Below the pieces are notes generated by a model. It saw only the letters and a list, made by a program, of their open reading frames with translations. It had not been told where the DNA came from and searched no databases. Positions 43,801 through 51,353 of a stretch of DNA of 64,000 bases are shown here, in pieces. This DNA comes from Arthrobacter sp. U41 (GTDB lineage Bacteria; Actinomycetota; Actinomycetes; Actinomycetales; Micrococcaceae). The position numbers and the translations under genes are program-made. Position 1 is the first letter of the stretch. The number at the start of each line of letters is the position of its first letter. Location of the stretch: contig NZ_VEGI01000001.1 of the NCBI RefSeq assembly GCF_007679325.1, positions 930,001 to 994,000 on the forward strand, given 5' to 3'.

Positions 43801-44355
43801 GTCGAACGCTTCCACAACCTCGCTCGCGAGCTGGAAGGACTGGGCGCCGCCGAGCAGCACGACGTCCCGTTCCACGCCGAGCCGAAGGCCGTAGTCGGAC
43901 ACGATCCCACTGGCGTAGGAGTGGTATGTGGAGACCTTGGGTTCGAGCGCGTCGGTGCTGAGCAGCCCGGCGGGGAACACCTGGTTCTGCGTGTCGGCCG
44001 CGGCAATACGCTGCAGCGCGGTCAGCTTGGCGCGGATACGCGTGGCCAGCTCGCCGGCGGCTTTCCGGGTGAAAGTCACGCCGAGTACTTCCTCCGGCCG
44101 GACCCAGCCGTTGGCGACAAGCCACACCACGCGGTCAGCCATGGTGGCGGTTTTACCCGAGCCGGCGCCGGCAATGACCAGCCGGGGCGACAATGGCGAG
44201 GAAATGATGTGCGACTGTTCGGCGGTGGGGCTGTTCTTCTCCCCCAGCATGGCGGAGAGCTCCTCGGGGGTGAACCTTGGGGAAGGAAGAGCGCCGGGAG
44301 GAGGAGTGGGAACAGCGGTGGGAGGAGGCATGGGAGGAATCGGCTCGGCGCTCAT
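40810..44355 (-). CDS. adnB: AdnB-like helicase-nuclease subunit (UvrD-type motor, RecB-type nuclease)
   Basis: A 1181-residue protein. The UvrD-like motor has Walker A VIAGAGSGKTATMADR (62-69), VLGVTFTRKAAGELATRIRA, motif II VVLLDEFQDTSHAQLVLFSR and VGDPNQSIYGFRGASAG, then late motifs ASKGLEWDVVFVPGL and YVAYTRAKHVLWVS. The C-terminal RecB-family nuclease has RGRIDAVFRDADGGWDLVDW followed by KTGRRPSAAQ and QLAVYRLAW. With AdnA it should form the heterodimer that resects double-strand breaks in actinobacteria. The ATG at 44355 overlaps the adnA stop in an ATGA. It is the last gene of the atl-adnA-adnB operon. Confidence 0.92.
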   Translation of the reverse strand: MSAEPIPPMPPPTAVPTPPPGALPSPRFTPEELSAMLGEKNSPTAEQSHIISSPLSPRLVIAGAGSGKTATMADRVVWLVANGWVRPEEVLGVTFTRKAAGELATRIRAKLTALQRIAAADTQNQVFPAGLLSTDALEPKVSTYHSYASGIVSDYGLRLGVERDVVLLGGAQSFQLASEVVEAFDGDYEHFRSAKSTLVKAVIQHAGECAEHLQDPSGVRGWLLDRVAEFESLPYVATAKKNPSQAAAELSGMLRTRASVAEMVGRYTDAKRARGALDFGDLVALAARVADQIPVAAETERQKYKVVLLDEFQDTSHAQLVLFSRLFGDGHAVTAVGDPNQSIYGFRGASAGQLFHFVREFPVRLPGGGTAEDSASEDGTADAGNSARFAVAPTSYLTTAWRNGRNILAAANAISAPLSKAAARTGPAGERDTAGSVEVPPLQPSPAAVQGRVVMGRFGTDEDEAAAIADDVLKFRVTDFDGSAAEPEPPAMAVLCRRRAQMECIRREFEVRGIPYEIVGLGGLLDTPEIVDLVATLRVLADPGRSDSLMRLLAGARWRIGAADLMALRDWSSFLARRRGRSGTMDEDADDGGAEAPVIEGDLTDAASLVEALDWLPREDWTSAHGRQLSPEALERLHRLSAELRELRGYMGDDLTTLLGEVERAMLLDIEVAARPGTSIHQARRNLDAFQDAAAGFLYTSQRVDVLAFLAWLEAAAAEENGLDAAAPEVNHEAVQLLTVHASKGLEWDVVFVPGLNAGAFPSSRDSRWSSGSAALPWPLRGDRADLPQWNLEHPDQKGWLDAEKEFKSAVQVHGEAEERRLAYVAYTRAKHVLWVSSAAWVGSRAGMADMSPFLAELEVLTADGAAAIHPLSVSEESLPEESPLTSELEVAGWPYDPLEGPTDPRTGARLRLVPGRRAAMRSAAERVLDSLDSGVLLDAIADAGSTGPRQGRPLRGPAGGWALEAATLLERRSRRTLVQDVHLPGHISASTLVDLEDDAGSVVARLRRPVPREPGMSARKGTAFHAWVEEYFGTAGMLDLGEAAGSDDHIDEAYGLDTMVETFRQSEWANRAPAHVEVPVETRIGDVVVRGRIDAVFRDADGGWDLVDWKTGRRPSAAQLKTKAVQLAVYRLAWARLKNVPLDQVRAAFYYVADNQVVRPHDLGSAERLEEIVAAALGRG

Positions 44356-47300
44356 TCGGTGACCTGCTTTCCCCGCACGCACAGCGGACAGACTTCCGGC
44401 AGGCGGCAGCCGTGGCCGCCGTGGCCTCCCTTGGACGGATCGTGCCGGGCCTCGAAGGTGTTCCCGGACATAACCCTGGCGGCGTCCCCTACCATGCCCA
44501 GGGCCCAGTTCTCCGCCGGGTCCAGCGGCGGCTGGGCCTGGATGCCCGGGCTTTTGGTGGTGGTGCCGAGCTGGGCCAGGACGGCGCCGCCGGGCAGAGG
44601 GGGCGGCCCGTCGTCGGGCCCGGCGAAGCCGCCGGCCAGCACGGCCGCCTGGTAGGCGCCCAGCTGCGGGTGCCGGTCGAGATCGGCTTTGCCCGGCTGC
44701 CGCTTGCCGGTTTTGAGGTCCACGACGACGAGCCGGCCCTCGGCGTCGATCTCCAACCGGTCGACCTGGCCCCGGAGCACGGCCGGGCGGGCGGGCCAGG
44801 ACCCGTTGTCGGAGTCAGGTGCGCTGTCAGCGCCGCTGTTTCCGGCCGGGACGACGTCGGGAAGTTTCACTTCGAAGTCCTGCTCGACGCCCACCAGGGA
44901 CCGGCCCTCGCTGCGCATGACCAGCACGTACTGGGCGAGCTTCCGGACCATGGTCTCGGCGCGCTGGAAGTCCAGTTTGCCTTCCCAGTTGTCCTTCATC
45001 CCAAGCGCCGGCCAGCGGCGGACCAGCTCGGCCACGTATTCGGTTCCGGAGGCATCCGGCAGGTCCTGCGCGATGGCGTGGACCAGGGTGCCCAGGCTGC
45101 GGGCGAAGTCGGTGGCCGCCTCGCCGCCGGCGGTCTGGACAAACCAGTCCAGCGGAGACTTCTGCACGGTTTCCACTTTCGACGGCGAGACGTAGACGGT
45201 GCCGCCCGGGGGGACGACGGGGGCCTCGGTGGACAGCGGCGCGAGGCCCCACCAGCTCGCGGGATGCGCGCCGGGCACCGGCGGTTCGGCGGCGGCGAGG
45301 GCACCGAGCACATTACTGGCTTCCAGCGCTTCGGGGATTCCGGCGTCGAGCTGGGCGTACTGGCGCAGCTCGGCGACCAGTGCGCGCAGGGTGAGGGGAC
45401 GCTCCACCGGAGTGAACCCGCGCCGGTCCTGGCCAGGGCCCAGCGGCGACACGTAGTCCAGGAACGAGGAGGGCTGTTCGTCCTCCGAGGACACGGCGGT
45501 GCAGATCAGCACCTGTTGTGCCCGTGACACCGCGGTGGAGAAGCTGCGCAGCTCGTCATAGCGGATTTCGCGCAGCCGGCTGAGGGGATCCAGCTGCAGT
45601 GCGTATTCCACACCGTGTTCAACGGCGTCGGCGTACAGTGTGCTGCCGAGCAGTTCGCCGCGGAGCCTCGTGTTGGGCCACACGCCTTCCTGCAGGCCGG
45701 GGACGATAACCACGGGCCACTCCCGGCCGGCGGCACTGGCCGGCGTCATGAGCTCCACGGCGTCCTCAAGCTGGGCCCGCGCGGCCAGGGTGTCCATCGG
45801 GAGTTCCTGGCTGAGGAGGTACTCGAGGAACTGTTCCGGCCCGGACCCGGGCAGCTGGTCGACGAAGCGCTCGGCGGTGTGGAAGAGGGCCATCATGGCA
45901 TCGAGGTCCCGGTCCGCCCGGGCCCCGGCCGCTCCCCCGGCCAGCGCGGCCTCGGTCCACCGTGCGGCCAGGCCGGTGGAATTCCAGAGCGCCCACAGTA
46001 CCGTTTCGGCGTTGCCGCCCGGGGCCCTGGCCGCGTCCCGGCCGGCGTGGATCATCCGGGCGATCCGGCGCGCGGAGCGCCCCTCGATGCCCAGGGTTGC
46101 CAGCGCGCCCGGTTCGAGCAGGGCTTCGACGAGGAGCACGTCACTGGTCCGGCCGCCGCCGCCCAGCAGTTCCTCCCGGCGCAGGGACTGGCGCAGGCGC
46201 CGCAGCTCGATCGCGGTGGCTCCGCCGATCCGCGAGGTCAGCAGCGTCACGGCGGCCTCGGGCGTCAGCACGTCAGGGTCCAGTGCCACGGCGTAGGCAT
46301 CCAGCAGGGGCCGGACGGCGACCTCGTCTCGGACGGCGGATTCAGCCACGGGAATCCGGACCGGGATGCCCTGGCCGGCGAGGTAGCGCTGCAGCTGGCT
46401 GAGCTGGCTGCCGTTGCGCACGATCACGGCGATGTCACCGAGTTCGCGGCCGTCGTTGAGCTGCGCCTCCAGGATCCGCTGCGCCACGTAGCGCAGTTCG
46501 TGCACGGGCGACGGCAGCAGGTGCGCCTCCACGGTGCCTCCGCCGGCGCCGCCGTCGAAGGTGCCGCCGGCGGTGCTGTCGGAGGTGCTGTTGGCGGGGC
46601 CGGTGGTCCCGGACTCCGCAGGCAGCTGCGCAGGCTGTTGCGCAGCTTGCGGTGCAGCCGGCTGTTCGAGCCGCCGCGCGGACTGCCCGCCGGCGCGGCG
46701 GGAGATCCGTCCGGCCACGGAGAGCCAGGCGTCCGCGACGGCCGGCGTGTGGCGGTGCGCGGTCCAGAGCGGACGTTCGACGACGGCGCCGCCGGTGGGG
46801 GCAAGCAGCCGGGGAAGTTCGGCCACGAGGTCAGGACGGGCGCCGCGGAAACCCTGGACCACGGTATCCGGCGACGAAGTGATGAGGACATCCTTGCCCG
46901 CGGCGATGTCCGCGAGCAGCTCGAACACGGCGGGGTTGGCTTCCTGCATGTCGTCCACCAGCACCAGTTGGAGCCTGTCGCGTTCGGCGGCCAGGAAGTC
47001 CGGTTCGTCCTGGAAGATCTGCCGGGCCGCGGTGATGATGCCGGCCGGGTCAAAGGATTCGGGCATCCGCAGGTCCAGCACGTCGCGGTACTCCGCATAC
47101 AGGGCTGCAGCGGCGACCCAGTCCGGCCGGTTGCAGCGGCGGGCGAGGACCACGAGGTCCCCGGCGGTCCGCCCGGATTCGATGATCCGGTCAAAGAGCT
47201 GGCGGACTTCCTGCCGGAAGCCGCGGGTCTGCAGGGCCGCGCCCAGGTCCTCCGGCCATGGCAGTTCAAGTCCGGGCTGTGTGTGCCCTTCGAGCAGCTC

Positions 47301-47828
47301 CTTGATGATCAGGTCCTGCTCCGGGCCGGACAGGAGTTTCGGCGGGCGCGGCAGCGGCAGGATGCCTTCGGCCTTGGCGCGCCGGATCAAGTCGAAGGCG
47401 TACGACGCCCAGGTGCGGGCCGGCGTCGTACTCAGGCTGCGGTCCAACCGTGCGGTGAAGCGGTCCCGGAGCGAGTCGGCGGCGAGTCGTCCGGGGGCGA
47501 GGATAAGCATGCGCTCCGGATCGAGCCCGTCGCGCTGCGCGCGCCGGACGGCGGCTTCCACCAGCACCGTCGATTTCCCGGTCCCGGGTGCTCCGGGGAT
47601 CAGGACGGGCCCGGAGCCGTGCGGGACGTCGACGGCGGCGAGCTGGTCCGCCGACAACACGGGAGCGGCGCTGTGCAGCTTGCGGGGCGGCAGCAGCCGC
47701 AGCGCGGAACCGGAGGTTGCAGAGGTGCCAGGCCGGGCGGCACGCGGCCCGCCCTTTGCGGGCGAACTGGGTGTGGGCTGTGCTGGTATTACCGGGGCGG
47801 AGTCAGTGTTCTGGCTGGGGATGCTCAC
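44352..47828 (-). CDS. adnA: AdnA-like helicase-nuclease subunit
   Basis: A 1158-residue partner of AdnB. Walker A is the divergent PVLIPGAPGTGKSTVLVEAA (GxxGTGKS at 79-86). The motif II region reads LVLVDDMQEANPAVFELL, lacking the usual DEFQDT and with Asp instead of Glu, which fits the view that AdnA is the weaker motor. Ala/Gln/Pro-rich low complexity lies around residues 385-430. The C-terminal nuclease has VLRGQVDRLEIDAEGRLVVV, DLKTGKRQPG and HPQLGAYQAA, and ends with CRLPEVCPLCVRGKQ, cysteines likely to bind an Fe-S cluster as in AddB/AdnA. Its ATG overlaps the stop of the MGMT-like gene (ATGA), giving a tightly coupled operon. Confidence 0.9.
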   Translation of the reverse strand: MSIPSQNTDSAPVIPAQPTPSSPAKGGPRAARPGTSATSGSALRLLPPRKLHSAAPVLSADQLAAVDVPHGSGPVLIPGAPGTGKSTVLVEAAVRRAQRDGLDPERMLILAPGRLAADSLRDRFTARLDRSLSTTPARTWASYAFDLIRRAKAEGILPLPRPPKLLSGPEQDLIIKELLEGHTQPGLELPWPEDLGAALQTRGFRQEVRQLFDRIIESGRTAGDLVVLARRCNRPDWVAAAALYAEYRDVLDLRMPESFDPAGIITAARQIFQDEPDFLAAERDRLQLVLVDDMQEANPAVFELLADIAAGKDVLITSSPDTVVQGFRGARPDLVAELPRLLAPTGGAVVERPLWTAHRHTPAVADAWLSVAGRISRRAGGQSARRLEQPAAPQAAQQPAQLPAESGTTGPANSTSDSTAGGTFDGGAGGGTVEAHLLPSPVHELRYVAQRILEAQLNDGRELGDIAVIVRNGSQLSQLQRYLAGQGIPVRIPVAESAVRDEVAVRPLLDAYAVALDPDVLTPEAAVTLLTSRIGGATAIELRRLRQSLRREELLGGGGRTSDVLLVEALLEPGALATLGIEGRSARRIARMIHAGRDAARAPGGNAETVLWALWNSTGLAARWTEAALAGGAAGARADRDLDAMMALFHTAERFVDQLPGSGPEQFLEYLLSQELPMDTLAARAQLEDAVELMTPASAAGREWPVVIVPGLQEGVWPNTRLRGELLGSTLYADAVEHGVEYALQLDPLSRLREIRYDELRSFSTAVSRAQQVLICTAVSSEDEQPSSFLDYVSPLGPGQDRRGFTPVERPLTLRALVAELRQYAQLDAGIPEALEASNVLGALAAAEPPVPGAHPASWWGLAPLSTEAPVVPPGGTVYVSPSKVETVQKSPLDWFVQTAGGEAATDFARSLGTLVHAIAQDLPDASGTEYVAELVRRWPALGMKDNWEGKLDFQRAETMVRKLAQYVLVMRSEGRSLVGVEQDFEVKLPDVVPAGNSGADSAPDSDNGSWPARPAVLRGQVDRLEIDAEGRLVVVDLKTGKRQPGKADLDRHPQLGAYQAAVLAGGFAGPDDGPPPLPGGAVLAQLGTTTKSPGIQAQPPLDPAENWALGMVGDAARVMSGNTFEARHDPSKGGHGGHGCRLPEVCPLCVRGKQVTE

Positions 47829-48241
47829 ACAGTCATTTCATCATCGGGGGCCGACAGTTTATGCAAGGAGCGCTCCAGCCGCTCGGCAACGGCGTCGATG
47901 CGGTCGAACTCGCCGTCGCCCGGCGCCCAGCGGGCGGCCATCAGGTCCACGCGCCAGCGTCCCTCGCCGGTGCGGAGGAATTCCGTGTAACTTCCCAGCA
48001 ACGGGGTTCCTTCCACCAGGTACAGGGCAAGGGCCTCGCGTTCGTGACCCGGGGGCGCGTCCCCGTTGGCCTTCAGGACCCGCCACCAAGGCACGGAGCT
48101 GCCGTGGTGGCTCATCACGGAACCGACCTGCCGGGCACCGCCGGATCCGAGGAGTTCAGCGACGTCGCCGTAGGCGACCGCCGAGCCTGCGGGGATCAGG
48201 GCCACCACCTCCAGGACCGCCTCCACATACTCCATCCGCAT
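47825..48241 (-). CDS. MGMT-family alkyltransferase-like protein lacking the acceptor cysteine
   Basis: A 138-residue protein matching the DNA-binding domain of O6-alkylguanine transferases: VEAVLEVVALIPAGSAVAYG, DVAELLGSGGARQVGSVMSH. Where MGMT has PCHRV, this protein has PWWRV (residues 51-55), so the alkyl-accepting cysteine is replaced by Trp. Such alkyltransferase-like (ATL) proteins bind alkylated guanine without repairing it and are thought to flag lesions for nucleotide excision repair. The C-terminal ~50 residues (RWRVDLMAARWAPGDGEFDR) are an extension. It is the first gene of an operon with adnA and adnB, which suggests a DNA-damage context. Confidence 0.88.
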   Translation of the reverse strand: MRMEYVEAVLEVVALIPAGSAVAYGDVAELLGSGGARQVGSVMSHHGSSVPWWRVLKANGDAPPGHEREALALYLVEGTPLLGSYTEFLRTGEGRWRVDLMAARWAPGDGEFDRIDAVAERLERSLHKLSAPDDEMTV

Positions 48242-48381
48242 GACACAAGCCTAGCGTCCGCGGGTGCCGGGCAGCCCGTGCGCGGCCCGGTTGCGGCCGC
48301 AGCGGATGCGGGCGGGGTGGCACCGGTCCGGGTGCGGGGTGGCGGCGCATTAGCGTCGGTGGCAGCAGGTAGCGTTGAAGC

Positions 48382-49092
48382 ATGAGCACCTGGAACACCC
48401 TCCCCCGCGCAGCCTTCGACCTTGAAACCACTGGCCGGAATTCCCGCGCCGCGCGGATCGTCACCGCGTCCATCACTGTCGTGGACTCCGACGGCGGGAT
48501 CGTCAAGGAGCACGAATGGCTCGCCGATCCGGGGGTCGACATCCCGACGGAGGCCAGTGACATCCATGGCGTCACCACCGAGCGGGCCCGCAGCGAAGGC
48601 CGCCCCGCCGCAGAGGTGACAAGCGAGGTCGCCGCGGTTCTCCAGGAGCTTTTCGACACCGGCGTGCCGGTCATCGCCTTCAACGCCAGCTACGACTTCA
48701 CCGTGCTCGCCGCCGAATCGGCCCGCTACGGCGTGCCGCAACTGAGCCGCTTCCCCGTGCTGGATCCGTACATCATGAACAAGCAGGTGGACCGCTACCG
48801 CAAGGGCAAGCGCACCCTCACGGCCCTGTGCGAGGAATACGGCGTGGACCTGGACAACGCCCACACCTCGGCGGCGGACGCCCTGGCCACCCTGCGTATG
48901 CTGGACGCCATGGCCGGGAAGTTCCCCAAGCTGCGGATGCCGGCCAGCCATCTGCACCAGCTCCAGATCGAATGGGCTTCCGCCCAGGCCACTGATTTCC
49001 AGAGCTACCTGCGCAAGACCAAACCCGCCGCCGTGATTGAAGGTGACTGGCCGGTCCTGCCGCCCGAGGACGCGAGCCGCGGGGACTTCTAG
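48382..49092 (+). CDS. DnaQ-like 3'-5' exonuclease (DEDDh)
   Basis: A 236-residue exonuclease domain protein of the DNA polymerase III epsilon type. Exo I is AAFDLETTGRNSRAARIVTA, Exo II is PVIAFNASYDFTVLAAES, and Exo III is NAHTSAADALATLRMLD with the His-x4-Asp pair. The last ~45 residues (WASAQATDFQSYLRKTKPA, ending in DWPVLPPED) are a conserved actinobacterial extension. There is no polymerase or BRCT domain, so it is a free-standing nuclease, possibly for proofreading or repair. It is divergent from the ATL gene, 140 bp away. Confidence 0.9.
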   Translation: MSTWNTLPRAAFDLETTGRNSRAARIVTASITVVDSDGGIVKEHEWLADPGVDIPTEASDIHGVTTERARSEGRPAAEVTSEVAAVLQELFDTGVPVIAFNASYDFTVLAAESARYGVPQLSRFPVLDPYIMNKQVDRYRKGKRTLTALCEEYGVDLDNAHTSAADALATLRMLDAMAGKFPKLRMPASHLHQLQIEWASAQATDFQSYLRKTKPAAVIEGDWPVLPPEDASRGDF

Positions 49093-49447
49093 CGGAGACT
49101 TCCAGCGAAGGGTTCCAACGGGGACTGCCGCCGCGACGAGCGCAGCCCCGGCGCCGTTCCCGGCCTGGCCCCTGCTGCCGCACACGGGGTTGGGATAGAA
49201 ATCACAGTCCGCCCGGGGACCGCCCTGACCCGGAACTACCCGCAGGGATTCCGCGTACCGAAGAAGCACGGTCGCGCCGCCCGGGCGGTCGGAGAATAAT
49301 CCGAATTTTCAGCAGCGCTTATCCCTTTGTGACGAACTAAATGCGCAAGTGGATGCTAAAAGGCGCCCCTGAGATAATTTACTTCAGAAACTGGCATGTG
49401 TTATGCCGCGCCCAACCCCAACCCCAACCCCAACCGCCAAGGGATAG
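49093..49447 (+). promoter_or_regulatory. Long leader region upstream of metNIQ with stems and a G4 motif
   Basis: 355 bp without a gene. Two neighbouring arms, CCGCCCGGG (49209-49217) and GACCGCCC (49218-49225), can both pair with the region 49280-49290 (CCCGGGCGG and GGGCGGTC), which is also half of a local palindrome at 49277-49288. A GATAAT at 49373-49378 may be a -10 box. A small hairpin lies at 49393-49407 and a C-rich repeat at 49411-49431. I see no SAM-I, SAM-II or SAM-IV consensus. Regulation by methionine is likely but its mechanism is not shown. Confidence 0.35.
49411..49435 (-). repeat. (CCCCAA)n tract, G-quadruplex motif on the minus strand
   Basis: CCC-AA-CCCC-AA-CCCC-AA-CCCC reads as four G-tracts with TT loops on the minus strand, the template for metN. 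It ends 12 bases before the metN ATG. Confidence 0.8.
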
Positions 49448-50524
49448 ATGATCACAGTTACCGACCTTCGCAAGGTCTACCAGCAGGGCAAGAAGGAAGT
49501 GGTAGCCCTCGACGGCGTCACTCTTTCGGTTCCAAAAGGCTCCATTCACGGCATCATCGGCCATTCCGGTGCCGGCAAGTCGACGCTGGTGCGCTGCCTG
49601 ACCCTGCTGGACCGCCCCACCTCCGGCTCCGTCAGCATCGACGGAACGGAGCTCAGCTCCGTCAAGGACTCGGAGATCCGTGCGGCGCGGCGGCGCATCG
49701 GCATGGTCTTCCAGCACGCGAACCTGATGGACTCCCGGACCGCGGCCGGCAACGTTGCGCATCCCCTGGAACTCGTGAAAACCCCGAAGGACAAAATCCG
49801 GACCCGGGTCGCCGAGCTCCTGAAGCTCGTGGGACTCGAGGGGTTTGAGAATGCCTACCCGTCGCAGCTTTCCGGCGGCCAGCGCCAGCGTGTCGGCATC
49901 GCCCGTGCCCTGGCCTCCGACCCGGACGTGCTGCTGTGCGACGAGCCCACCTCCGCCCTGGACCCGGCCACCACGGACGAGATCCTGGACCTGATCCAGG
50001 ACCTCACCAAGCGCCTGCAGCTCACCGTGCTGATCATCACGCACGAGATGAACGTCGTGAAGCGTGTCTGCGAATCCGTGTCGCTGCTCTCCCGCGGCCG
50101 CATCGTCGAACACGGCGCCCTGCGGGACGTGGCCGCCGACCTGGACAGCAAACTTGCCCGGGCGCTCCTGCCGCTACCCTCCTCCGAGCCGCTGCCCGGT
50201 GCCCTGCAGCGCGGGCCGGTGCTGGAAATCCTCTTCTCCGGCGCCAGCGCCAAGGAACCCGTCCTCACCGGCGTCGCCCGGCATTTCGACATCGACATCA
50301 ATGTCCTGGCCGGCAGCGTCGAGACCCTCGGCGGCGAGCAATTCGGACACCTCCGCGTTCAGCTGGCGGAAAACGCCGACGTCGACGCCGTGCTGGCGTA
50401 CCTGCACGAGCGCGGCATCGCCGCGAAGCCGGCGGCCTCCGCCGCAGCTCCGGTCCCCGTCGCGGCCGGTTCCCCCCTTCCAGCCTCTGTCCTCGCCAGC
50501 GGGGAACAGGGAGGTAACTCATGA
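49448..50524 (+). CDS. metN: Methionine ABC transporter ATP-binding protein MetN
   Basis: A 358-residue ATPase of the D/L-methionine importer. Walker A is IIGHSGAGKSTLVRCL, the signature is QLSGGQRQRVGIARAL and Walker B is LLCDEPTSALDP. The C-terminal NIL domain (residues about 255-335; AKEPVLTGVARHFDIDINVL) is the site where MetN-type ATPases bind methionine for feedback inhibition of transport. An Ala/Pro-rich tail follows. The ATG at 49448 is preceded by AAGGGAT. It overlaps metI by four bases (ATGA). Confidence 0.95.
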   Translation: MITVTDLRKVYQQGKKEVVALDGVTLSVPKGSIHGIIGHSGAGKSTLVRCLTLLDRPTSGSVSIDGTELSSVKDSEIRAARRRIGMVFQHANLMDSRTAAGNVAHPLELVKTPKDKIRTRVAELLKLVGLEGFENAYPSQLSGGQRQRVGIARALASDPDVLLCDEPTSALDPATTDEILDLIQDLTKRLQLTVLIITHEMNVVKRVCESVSLLSRGRIVEHGALRDVAADLDSKLARALLPLPSSEPLPGALQRGPVLEILFSGASAKEPVLTGVARHFDIDINVLAGSVETLGGEQFGHLRVQLAENADVDAVLAYLHERGIAAKPAASAAAPVPVAAGSPLPASVLASGEQGGNS

Positions 50525-51192
50525 ACGACATCTTCAGCAATCCCGTCCTGGCCAAAGCCCTGCCCGAAGCGATTATCGAAACACTGCAGATGGTGGGGAT
50601 ATCGTCCTTCTTCACCGTGCTGATCGGCCTGCCGCTGGGCGTGTTCCTCCATGTCTCCGCCCCGGGCGGGCTGCGTCCGATGCCGGTCACCAACCGCATC
50701 CTCAGCGACGTGATCGTCAACATCACCCGTTCGATCCCGTTCGCCATCCTGATGGTGGCGCTCATTCCGTTGGCCCGTGCCTTGACCGGCACCAGCCTTG
50801 GCCCGGTCGCGGCCTCGGTGTCTCTCTCGATCGGCACCATCCCGTTCTTCGCCCGGCTAGTGGAAAACTGCCTGCGCGATGTGCACCACGGCAAGATTGA
50901 TGCCGCCCAGGTGATGGGGTCCACCAAAATGCAGGTCATCAACAAAGTGATGCTGCGCGAATCCCTTCCCGCCCTCGTCGCGGCCGCCACCACCACGGTG
51001 GTCACCCTCGTGGGCTACTCGGCGATGGCGGGCCTGGTGGGCGGCGGCGGCCTCGGCAAGCTCGCCTACAACTACGGCTTCCAGCGCTTCGACGTCACGG
51101 TCATGCTCGTCACCATCGTGCTGATCATTGTCCTGGTCCAGGTCATCCAGCTGGTCGGCGAGCGGATCTCCCGCGGCCTCGACCACCGCTGA
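50521..51192 (+). CDS. metI: Methionine ABC transporter permease MetI
   Basis: A 223-residue permease with about five membrane segments. The start MNDIFSNPVLAKALPEAIIE is typical; the EAA-like loop is IDAAQVMGSTKMQVINKVML. GGLGKLAYNYGFQRFDVTVM near the C-terminus is the MetI family signature. Two copies should form the pore with a MetN dimer. Translationally coupled to metN; metQ follows 161 bp later. Confidence 0.95.
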   Translation: MNDIFSNPVLAKALPEAIIETLQMVGISSFFTVLIGLPLGVFLHVSAPGGLRPMPVTNRILSDVIVNITRSIPFAILMVALIPLARALTGTSLGPVAASVSLSIGTIPFFARLVENCLRDVHHGKIDAAQVMGSTKMQVINKVMLRESLPALVAAATTTVVTLVGYSAMAGLVGGGGLGKLAYNYGFQRFDVTVMLVTIVLIIVLVQVIQLVGERISRGLDHR

Positions 51193-51353
51193 CACTCCCG
51201 GTTCCAGCGGCCACTGACACCGGCTGTCCGGCCCGATCCCGGCCGGACTGCCGAGACTGCTCCACCACCCTGCAGCGGGTAGCCGCCCTCTGCATCTGCG
51301 CGGATCACGGCGCCGACGTCGTGACTCCAGCTATTTCGAAAGGAACGCATCCA

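Noticed and set aside
45615..47990. Long open frame of about 790 codons on the plus strand, opposite adnA
   Set aside because: It is a shadow of adnA in GC-rich DNA: the minus-strand frame has clear helicase and nuclease motifs, the plus-strand translation has none.
49093..49447. SAM riboswitch upstream of metNIQ
   Set aside because: No SAM-I, SAM-II or SAM-IV conserved core could be found; only generic stems are present.
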